Positions 45,629 through 52,067 of a stretch of DNA of 64,000 nt are shown piece by piece. This stretch comes from Extensimonas vulgaris (GTDB lineage Bacteria; Pseudomonadota; Gammaproteobacteria; Burkholderiales; Burkholderiaceae_C): contig NZ_QPJU01000002.1 of assembly GCF_003337425.1 (NCBI RefSeq), positions 1-64,000 of the forward strand, written 5' to 3'. The position numbers and the translations under genes were made by a program. The notes under the pieces were generated by a model. The model was not told the DNA's origin and ran no database searches. It saw only the letters and a program-made list of their open reading frames with translations. The stretch's first letter is position 1. Every line of letters starts with the position of its first letter.

Positions 45629-46471
45629 TCAGGCAGCGTCGGCTTCAGCGAGGAAATTTCCGACCAACTGGATGAAACGCTTGGCATGCTCGATTTGGGT
45701 CCAGTGCCCGCAGCGGCCGAACACGTGCAGTTGCGAGCGTGAGATCCATTGCGACAGCCGGATGGAGTTGCTCACGGGGATCACCTGGTCTTCGCGCCCA
45801 TGAATGATCAGTGCCTCGTGCGGCAGCGCGCGGATGTCTTCTTCCTTGCTCGCCAGGGCTTCGACCCAGCGCTGGCGCGGCGCGGGGAACATGGACGCAT
45901 AGGACTCCTGAAAGCCGGGCTGGATACTGGCCTCGTAGCGCAGCCGTGCAAGTTCGTCGTTCACCAGATTGCGGTCATAGGCGAACCAATCCATCACCTT
46001 GCGCATGTTTTCGAACGATGGGGTGTAGCCCCAGATCGCATCGAGCGCGGGCGTGATCTCGAACGGCACCCCGGCCGCGCCCATGAGCACGAGCCGACGC
46101 ACGCGCTGCGGATGGCGTATGGCCAGAGCCAGCGACAAGGCGCCGCCGAAGGAGTTGCCCACCAGGTCCACCTGCGGCAGACCCAGCGCGTCCATCAGCC
46201 CCACGGCTTGCTTCACCCAGTTGTCCATCGAATACACGGCGCCTGCAGGGCGCTCGGTGAAGCCAAAACCTGCCATGTCCGGGGCGATGACGCGCCGCTC
46301 CTTGGCGAGTTCGGGCATGACGAGGCGCCAGTTGGCCCAGGCACTGACGCCGGGGCCGGAGCCATGGATCAGCATCACCGGAAAGCCCTGGCCCATGTCG
46401 TGGTAGTTGGTGCGCAGCCCGGCTGCGACGATGCTCTTGCCGATTTCAGGAGAAGAAGGAGTGGTCGTCAT
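45629..46471 (-). CDS. dmpD: 2-hydroxymuconic semialdehyde hydrolase
   Basis: Hydrolyses ring-fission products that are ketones, giving 2-hydroxypentadienoate and a short acid, and so complements the dehydrogenase branch. The 280-residue alpha/beta hydrolase has the oxyanion HGSGPGVSAWANW, nucleophile GNSFGGALSLALA, acid HGREDQVIPVS and catalytic His GRCGHWTQIEHA, typical of DmpD/XylF/CmtE. It is the first gene of the minus-strand block, opposite the GntR regulator. It could also serve the cumate-like pathway. Confidence 0.92.
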   Translation of the reverse strand: MTTTPSSPEIGKSIVAAGLRTNYHDMGQGFPVMLIHGSGPGVSAWANWRLVMPELAKERRVIAPDMAGFGFTERPAGAVYSMDNWVKQAVGLMDALGLPQVDLVGNSFGGALSLALAIRHPQRVRRLVLMGAAGVPFEITPALDAIWGYTPSFENMRKVMDWFAYDRNLVNDELARLRYEASIQPGFQESYASMFPAPRQRWVEALASKEEDIRALPHEALIIHGREDQVIPVSNSIRLSQWISRSQLHVFGRCGHWTQIEHAKRFIQLVGNFLAEADAA

Positions 46472-46604
46472 GAGAAGTGTGGCGTCAAGATGGTGAACAG
46501 AGGGGCGAACAACGCGGGAAAATTAAGAGGCTATCGCGCGGCACGTCGCAGAACGGCGCGCACGCAGCAGGGTGAGGCCGGAGATTCAGTGTCAATGTCG
46601 ATAT

Positions 46605-46630
46605 TTTCACCTATCGAACGATAGGTGAAA
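46605..46630. promoter_or_regulatory. Perfect 26-base palindrome, probable GntR-family operator
   Basis: Arms TTTCACCTATCG and CGATAGGTGAAA flank a central AA without mismatch. It lies 134 bases upstream of the hydrolase and 215 upstream of the regulator start. FCD-type GntR proteins commonly bind palindromes in such divergent spacers, so this is the best operator candidate for the whole block. Confidence 0.7.
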
Positions 46631-46746
46631 GCCGGTGAAAACCCTTATTTTTCTCGAGATTTTTACTGCATACAATCTTCCTGGCTGATCCTGGGGTATC
46701 AAAAGCGCGCGTTTTTCAACGTTTTCCCGACGTGCGCGCGGCCCGC

Positions 46747-46822
46747 GGAGCCTGTCGGACTTTGGAGTCGTCGGCTGGCGCACCTTTTCGCTTTCGACGC
46801 CCAAAGTCCGGCAGCCTCCTAG
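46747..46822. mobile_element. Element P, internally deleted copy (76 bases, inverted)
   Basis: Left part GGAGCCTGTCGGACTTTGG then AGTCGTCGGCTG corresponds to the reverse complement of the right end of the full elements. The right part CGACGCCCAAAGTCCGGCAG...CTAG corresponds to their left end. The middle is missing. It ends 22 bases before the regulator start codon. Confidence 0.8.
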
Positions 46823-46844
46823 CACATTTTCCAAACACGCCACC

Positions 46845-47552
46845 ATGAACCTTGCCGACGTCGATGCCATCGAAGAACTGGAGCTGGAAGACCAGCCGCG
46901 CACGCTGATCGAAGCCACGTACCGCCAGTTGCGGCGTGACATCGTCGAGGGGCGGCTTGCCGCGGGCGAGAAGCTGCGTGTCGAACACCTCAAGTCCTGC
47001 TACGACGTGAGCTCGGGCACTTTGCGCGAGGCGCTTGCGCTGCTCATTTCCGATTCGCTGGTGGTGGCGCAAGGGCAGCGCGGCTTTCGTGTTGCGCCCA
47101 TGTCGCTGGCCGACCTGGAAGACCTGACGCGCATGCGCATCCTGCTCGAATGCGAGGCTTTGCGCGAGAGCATGGCGCAAGGCACGGACGACTGGGAGGC
47201 CGACATCGTCAGCGCCTTTCACAAGCTGACGCTTGCCGAGCAGCGCCTGCGCACCGATCCGCGCGCCGCCTTTGACGACTGGGAAGCCTGCAACCGGCAG
47301 TTCCACGAGGCGCTGGTAGGGGCGTGCAAGTCAGCGCGGCTGCTCAAGACACGGCGTTTGCTGTACCAGCAGTCCGAACGCTACCGCCGCATGTCCGTGG
47401 TCAAGGGCCCGCCACCGGCCGAGGTGCATGAGGAGCACCGGGCGATTTTCGAGGCCGTGCTCGCACGCAAGGCAGACGATGCCGTGGCCTTGCTGACGGC
47501 ACACACACACCGCGCCCATGCGGTGATCAAAAAGGCCGGGCTGTTGCAGTAA
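46845..47552 (+). CDS. GntR-family regulator with FCD domain
   Basis: A 235-residue FadR-type regulator: winged HTH (about 18-85, with EATYRQLRRDIVEGRLAAGE and SSGTLREALALLIS) and an all-helical FCD ligand-binding domain (MRILLECEALRESMAQG, CNRQFHEALVGAC, EEHRAIFEAVLARKADDAV). FCD regulators usually respond to organic acids and repress catabolic genes. Its divergent position and the palindrome upstream make it the likely controller of the meta-pathway block. The effector is unknown. Confidence 0.9.
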   Translation: MNLADVDAIEELELEDQPRTLIEATYRQLRRDIVEGRLAAGEKLRVEHLKSCYDVSSGTLREALALLISDSLVVAQGQRGFRVAPMSLADLEDLTRMRILLECEALRESMAQGTDDWEADIVSAFHKLTLAEQRLRTDPRAAFDDWEACNRQFHEALVGACKSARLLKTRRLLYQQSERYRRMSVVKGPPPAEVHEEHRAIFEAVLARKADDAVALLTAHTHRAHAVIKKAGLLQ

Positions 47553-47590
47553 GCGCCGGGCTGCGACCAGATTGTTCATGCGGATGGGCT

Positions 47591-47759
47591 CTAGCAGCCT
47601 GTCGGACTTTGGGCGTCGATAGCGAGAAGGCGCCCCGGCGAGGCCAGTTTTTGCCGGATTCGCAGCCCCATAGCGGGACTATGGGGCAAGAAGACGGTAA
47701 AAAATGGGCCGCTGCGGCGCATTCGCAGCCGACGATTCCAAAGTCCGACAGGCTGCTAG
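47591..47759. mobile_element. 169-bp palindromic MITE-like element P (copy 2)
   Basis: Same length as copy 1 with the same central hairpin and perfect 22-base ends, here CTAGCAGCCTGTCGG and CCGACAGGCTGCTAG. The fifth base differs from copy 1 (C for G), and the opposite end carries the compensating change. Interior differences from copy 1 are few. Confidence 0.92.
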
Positions 47760-47921
47760 TGCAGTGTTCGACGCTATCTGCGACATAAAACCGCGTCTTT
47801 TCGGCCTGGGCCGCGTTGCAAATCCTCGCGATACCACCCGGTATCGCTGCGGTTTGCGCCTTGCCCAGACCAAAAATCCATCGGTTTTATTTGTCGCATC
47901 AAGCATCAAACACTACACTAG
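47756..47921. mobile_element. 166-bp palindromic element Y
   Basis: Ends are imperfect inverted repeats of about 38 bases: CTAGTGCAGTGTTCGACGC... and the reverse complement of ...CATCAAACACTACACTAG. The centre is the hairpin GCAAATCCTCGCGATACC / CGGTATCGCTGCGGTTTGC. The whole element folds as one long imperfect palindrome. Its first four bases CTAG are also the last four of element P copy 2. Confidence 0.8.
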
Positions 47922-47924
47922 CAG

Positions 47925-47993
47925 CCCCAATGACCGGCAGACGTCCGCCAACGCCCGCGTAGGTGCGCAGCACCGCCTAATGGACAATCTGGG
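47925..47993. repeat. Element X, one half (truncated copy)
   Basis: The reverse complement begins CCCAGATTGTCCATTAGGCG and continues through GGTGCTGCGCACCTACGCGG and CGTTGGCGGACGTCTGCCGG. This matches the left 66 bases of the complete element at 58041-58214 with only a few differences. The other half is missing, replaced by element Y. It ends one base before the ggt stop codon. Confidence 0.8.
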
Positions 47994-47994
47994 T

Positions 47995-50025
47995 TCAACG
48001 TGCGCCATCCCCGAGTGCTACGCCCTCGCGCCGCGGGTCGGCGCTGCCTTCGAGCACGGGGCGGCCGCGGTAGCGCGTGCGCACGATGGTCGCGATACCG
48101 CTGCTTTGCGCCCTGAGGTCGACCTGGTGGCCACGTGCGCGCAGGCCGCGCACGAGCGCATCGGCGTCACCCGCCAGGCCGCCCGGCGGGGCCGAGGTGC
48201 TCACGTTCGGGTGCTCGCCGCCGACATAGGTCACGGGGCTGTTGGCGGCGCCGAAGTCGATCATGGCCGTGGCCTGCTGTGCCGAAAGGCCCCAGTCGAG
48301 CGCGCCCACCAGCGTTTTGCTCACGTACTGGATGATCGCCGCGCCGCCGGGCGAGCCCGTGGCGAGCATGAAGTCGCCCATGGAGCCGTCGGGCTTTTTG
48401 CGGAACACGAGCGTGGGCGCCATCGAGCTGCGCGGGCGCTTGCCGCCTTGCACGCGGTTCGCGATCGGGCCGTGCGCGTCGCGCGGCAGCACGGAAAAGT
48501 CGGTGAGTTCGTTGTTCAGCAAAAAACCGTGCGTCATGCGAAACGAGCCCATGCTGCTTTCGATGCTGCTCGTCATGCTGACCACGTTGCCGCGCGCATC
48601 GACCACGGTGATCTGCGTCGTGCCTTTGCCCTCGGCGCTGCTTGAACCCATTTTTGGCACCTGGGCAAACTCGCCGGGCTGCGCCGTGCCCATGCTGCGG
48701 TTGGGGGCGATCAGGCCGGCGCGTTCGCGCAGATAGTTTTTGTCCAGAAGTCCTTCGGGCAGCGGCACGAAGTCGGGGTCGGCGATGTAGCGGTTGCGGT
48801 CGGCGTAGGCCAGGCGTTCGGCCTCGGTGATCCAGTGCACGGCCTGCGCCTGCGGTTGGCCGCCGAGCGCGTCGAGCGCGGTGGGGGGCAGGGCGGGCAG
48901 GTCGAAGTTTTCCAAAATGCCCAGCGTCGCGGCCACGGTGATGCCGCCCGACGAGGGTGCGCCCATGCCGCAGACCCAGTAGGCGCGGTAAGTGGTGCAG
49001 ACGGGCGTGCGGTGCAGCGCGCGGTAGCGGGCGAGGTCGTCGACAGTGGTCAGGCCCGGCGTGATCGGCACGGCCGGCTGGCCGCCGCGCGTGAGGTGGA
49101 TTTTTTGCACGATGCCCGCTGCGATGGAGCCGCTGTAGAAAGCGTCCACGCCATCGTGCGCGAGCGTCTGCAGCGTGGCCGCGTAGGCCGGGTTGCGCAG
49201 CAGGCTGCCGCGCGCTTTGGGGCTGCCGTCGGGCTGCAGAAAATACGTGGCCGCCTCGGGGTCGGTGTGCAGCAGCGCCTGGGCGCTGGCAATCGCGTCG
49301 GCCAGACGGCCGCCGATGGCAAAGCCATGCGCGGCGATATCGATCGCGGGCTGCAGCAGCTGCGGCCAGGGCAGGCGCCCGTGGTCTTGGTAGGCGAGCT
49401 CGAGCATGCGCAGCACGCCGGGCGTGCCCACCGAGCGCCCGCTCTGGCGCAGCGCGTTGAATGAGGATGGCGCCTCGGGCGCGCCGTTGACGGGCGCGGG
49501 CGGGCTTTGATTGCTCTCGTTTATATAGCGCAGGTAGTCCTCGGTGGCTGCGGCTGGGGCGGTTTCGCGCCCGTCGTAGGAGGTAACGGTTTTGCGCCGC
49601 GCATCGTAGTGCAGCAAAAAAGCCCCGCCGCCCAGGCCCGAGGACTGCGGCTCGACCAGGCCCAGCACCATTTGCGCGGCCACGGCCGCATCGACGGCCG
49701 AGCCGCCGCGCTGCAGGATGGCGCAGCCGGCCTGCGCCGCGATCGGATGCGCCGCCACGACCATGAAGCGGCGCGCGCGCACGAGCGGCTTGGCGCGGTA
49801 GCCCGAGGCGGGCTCGGGCACGCCGGGCGCTACGTTGGGCGAGGCGCGGGGCTGGTCAATGCGTGTGCCGGTGTCCGCAGCCTCATCGGTAGCGCTGTAC
49901 GCGCTGCAGGGTGCGAGGGTGCCTGGTTTGGTGAGGTCGCGCGCCTGCGCTGTACCTGTCGCAAGGCACGCCAGGGCGAGCCAGAAGGCAGGCTTGCGCA
50001 GGAGGACGAGTGTGGTGACAGACAT
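47995..50025 (-). CDS. ggt: Gamma-glutamyltransferase (glutathione hydrolase)
   Basis: Periplasmic Ntn-hydrolase that cleaves gamma-glutamyl bonds of glutathione. The 676-residue precursor has a signal peptide (to about 28), FMVVAAHPIAAQAGCAILQR, GLGGGAFLLHYD, the self-cleavage and catalytic Thr in GKGTTQITVVDARGNVVSMT, and the small-subunit blocks SSMAPTLVF and GSPGGAAIIQ. It is longer than the E. coli enzyme (580) by insertions and an N-terminal spacer. The 3' end abuts a truncated repeat element, so the last few codons may not be original. It follows lpxO by 53 bases. Confidence 0.93.
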   Translation of the reverse strand: MSVTTLVLLRKPAFWLALACLATGTAQARDLTKPGTLAPCSAYSATDEAADTGTRIDQPRASPNVAPGVPEPASGYRAKPLVRARRFMVVAAHPIAAQAGCAILQRGGSAVDAAVAAQMVLGLVEPQSSGLGGGAFLLHYDARRKTVTSYDGRETAPAAATEDYLRYINESNQSPPAPVNGAPEAPSSFNALRQSGRSVGTPGVLRMLELAYQDHGRLPWPQLLQPAIDIAAHGFAIGGRLADAIASAQALLHTDPEAATYFLQPDGSPKARGSLLRNPAYAATLQTLAHDGVDAFYSGSIAAGIVQKIHLTRGGQPAVPITPGLTTVDDLARYRALHRTPVCTTYRAYWVCGMGAPSSGGITVAATLGILENFDLPALPPTALDALGGQPQAQAVHWITEAERLAYADRNRYIADPDFVPLPEGLLDKNYLRERAGLIAPNRSMGTAQPGEFAQVPKMGSSSAEGKGTTQITVVDARGNVVSMTSSIESSMGSFRMTHGFLLNNELTDFSVLPRDAHGPIANRVQGGKRPRSSMAPTLVFRKKPDGSMGDFMLATGSPGGAAIIQYVSKTLVGALDWGLSAQQATAMIDFGAANSPVTYVGGEHPNVSTSAPPGGLAGDADALVRGLRARGHQVDLRAQSSGIATIVRTRYRGRPVLEGSADPRREGVALGDGAR

Positions 50026-50078
50026 GGCGCGGCGCTTGGTGGATGGTGCGTGCGGCGCGCGGTGTACGGCGGGCGCGC

Positions 50079-51005
50079 TCAGAGGTAGATGATGAACGCC
50101 ACCAGGGCGATGATCAGGCCGTACTTGATGACGTAATACAGCGGCTTGCTGAAGCTCTTGAGCCGGCGCCGGTATTGCCCCGCGTACCAGAAGATGCGGA
50201 AGATCTTGTTGATGACGCCGGTCTTGTCGCCGGTGTCGTTGGGCGAGGCCGCGGCGCTCAGCAGCGTGCGGCCCAGCCAGCGGTTCACGGCCTGGGCCCA
50301 GCGGTATTTCATGGGGCGTTCGAGGTCGCAAAACAGGATCAGGCGGTTGCGCTCGGTGCCGTTGATGGCCCAGTGCAAAAAGGTTTCGTCGAACACGAAG
50401 CCCTCGCCGTCGTGCCAGGCGTGGCGCTCGCCGTTGACCTCGATGAAGCAGCGCTCGTCGTTGGGCGTGGCCAGGCCCAGGTGGTAGCGCAGCGAGCCGC
50501 CGAACGGGTCGCGGTGAATGTTGAGCTTGCCGCCCGGCGGCAGCTCGGCAAACATCGCGGCCTTGACGCCGGGGATGTCGCGCAGCAGCGCCACGGTCTT
50601 GGGGCACAGGGCCGCGGCCGAGGGCGGGCTGACTTCGTACCACCTGAGGTAAAAGCGCTTCCAGCCGTTTTTGAAAAACGAGTTGAAGCCCGCGTCGTCG
50701 TTCTTGTCGGTGCCGCGGATGCGCCCCTGCTCGCGCAGCGCCAGCGCCTCGTCGCGGATCATCTCCCAGTGGTCGGCGATGGTCTGCAGGCCGGGAAAGT
50801 AGCTGGTGGGCAGGTAGGCGTCGCGCGTGGGCACGGCCGAAAAGGCGTAGAGAAAGACGTTGATCGGCGCGACGAACGAGGAGTGGTCGAACAGCTGGCG
50901 CATGAACGGCAACCGCGTGCGCCCGCGAAAATGCACGTACAGCACGCAGGCCAGAAAAAGCCCCACGATGGCCCATTTGACGATGCTTGCCCCATTCAGG
51001 TCCAT
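50079..51005 (-). CDS. lpxO: LpxO-like lipid A 2-oxoglutarate hydroxylase
   Basis: Fe(II)/2-oxoglutarate dioxygenase of the aspartyl/asparaginyl beta-hydroxylase family; LpxO hydroxylates a secondary acyl chain of lipid A at the cytoplasmic face. The 308-residue protein has an N-terminal membrane helix (WAIVGLFLACVLYVHFRG), the block AGFNSFFKNGWKRFYLRWYE, iron ligands in NIHRDPFGGSLRYHLGL and FDETFLHWAIN, and a C-terminal hydrophobic helix. Closely similar to Salmonella LpxO along its length. ATG 51005 has GGAG 8 bases upstream. Confidence 0.88.
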   Translation of the reverse strand: MDLNGASIVKWAIVGLFLACVLYVHFRGRTRLPFMRQLFDHSSFVAPINVFLYAFSAVPTRDAYLPTSYFPGLQTIADHWEMIRDEALALREQGRIRGTDKNDDAGFNSFFKNGWKRFYLRWYEVSPPSAAALCPKTVALLRDIPGVKAAMFAELPPGGKLNIHRDPFGGSLRYHLGLATPNDERCFIEVNGERHAWHDGEGFVFDETFLHWAINGTERNRLILFCDLERPMKYRWAQAVNRWLGRTLLSAAASPNDTGDKTGVINKIFRIFWYAGQYRRRLKSFSKPLYYVIKYGLIIALVAFIIYL

Positions 51006-51137
51006 ATCCCACTCTCCATCCATTGACGTCACTGCCGCGCCTGCCCTGTGGCGGTTGCACGCGGCAAACGCGCATTGTGCCGGCAAGCGCATGCCCTGTT
51101 CATGCGCGCAGGCATGGTTTTTGACGCAGGGCAAGCC

Positions 51138-51995
51138 TCAGCTTCCCGCAGACGTGCTCTTTGCCGCGCCGTAGGTCAGCAAGTCGTAGGCCGCGCGCAC
51201 CCGCTGCAGGTCGCGCCCCAGGCTGCGGCTTGGCGGCAGCAGGCGCAGCCAGTGCAGGCGCGGCAGGTCGGTTTGTAGTGCGGCCTGCATCGCGGGGCTG
51301 CTGTGCGCGAGCCAGTCCGCCCACAGCGCATGGCCGGCGCCGAGGGCACCGCTTTCGACCAGGTAAATGGCGCAGGAGTGCGCATAGTGCAGCGCATCGC
51401 GCGCCTGGCACAGCGGCAGCGGCAGCACGGCGGCCGGGTCTTCCTCGAAGTCGAGGAAACCGACCACGCCGTCGCTGCAGCGCACCATGTTGCGTGCAAA
51501 GGCCTGGCTCAGGCAGGCGCCCGCGGCGTGCACCTGGGCGAGCGCCTGCAGGCCCTGCTGCCAGATCGTGAGGATGGCCTGCGGGTCGCGCGCAGCGTCC
51601 ATCTCATCGATCAGCGTGCCGCGCGTGGCGAGGTTTTGCATCAGAAAGCCCTCGGGCTCGGCGGCCAGCACCTGCGGCACGCGCAGGCCCAGCGCGTGCA
51701 GTGTGCGCAGGCGGCGCACTTCGGTGGCGATGGCCTGCTGGCCGCCCGGATTCGGCACGGGTTGCAGCGCCGCCAGGCGCAGCGTGCGCGCCGCCAGACC
51801 GAGCAAGCGGTAGCGCCATATGCTGTGCGGCGTGCCGGCTTTTTTCAGCCACACGCGCTCGCCGTCGAGCTCATACGGCACGACGTTGCCCGTCTGCCGC
51901 GGCAGCTGCGTGCGCAAGAAGGCGGCGTAGGTCTCGGGCGGGTGGGCGGGGGCAGCAAAAACCGTAGCGGCAGTGGTAGCAAACAAGGGCGTCAT
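51138..51995 (-). CDS. Kinase-fold protein, LPS-kinase-like
   Basis: A 285-residue protein resembling the small bacterial LPS/Kdo-kinase and InaA group. A Lys-bearing strand GERVWLKKAGTPHS is followed by an AIATEVRRLRTLHALGLRVP helix, a catalytic-loop-like LSQAFARNMV and a metal-loop-like VGFLDFEEDP. The loop lacks the HGD of active relatives (Gln-Ala-Phe instead), while Asn and the Asp-Phe-Glu remain. It lies next to lpxO, so modification of LPS is a fair guess. ATG 51995 is preferred to a GTG at 52037. Confidence 0.65.
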   Translation of the reverse strand: MTPLFATTAATVFAAPAHPPETYAAFLRTQLPRQTGNVVPYELDGERVWLKKAGTPHSIWRYRLLGLAARTLRLAALQPVPNPGGQQAIATEVRRLRTLHALGLRVPQVLAAEPEGFLMQNLATRGTLIDEMDAARDPQAILTIWQQGLQALAQVHAAGACLSQAFARNMVRCSDGVVGFLDFEEDPAAVLPLPLCQARDALHYAHSCAIYLVESGALGAGHALWADWLAHSSPAMQAALQTDLPRLHWLRLLPPSRSLGRDLQRVRAAYDLLTYGAAKSTSAGS

Positions 51996-52067
51996 GCGGC
52001 AAAAAGCATGCAAAAGAGCCGAGCGTAGCGCATGCACTCGCCCGCGCGCTGCAGCGGTGCCAAAAAG

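Larger units (their letters stand above)
46472..46844. other. Divergent spacer between the catabolic block and its regulator
   Basis: 373 bases without a gene. It holds a 26-base perfect palindrome (46605-46630), an AT-rich stretch (about 46636-46680) fit for a promoter, and a 76-base deleted copy of element P (46747-46822) directly before the regulator start. Confidence 0.7.
47553..47994. other. Convergent spacer composed of repeat elements
   Basis: 442 bases between two convergent stop codons. Nearly all is explained by three abutting elements: P copy 2 (47591-47759), Y (47756-47921) and half of X (about 47925-47993). No gene is supported. Confidence 0.8.

Noticed and set aside
46636-46680. 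AT-rich stretch before the GntR gene read as a riboswitch or leader peptide
   Set aside because: No conserved aptamer pattern and no short frame with a ribosome binding site; promoter DNA is the simpler explanation.
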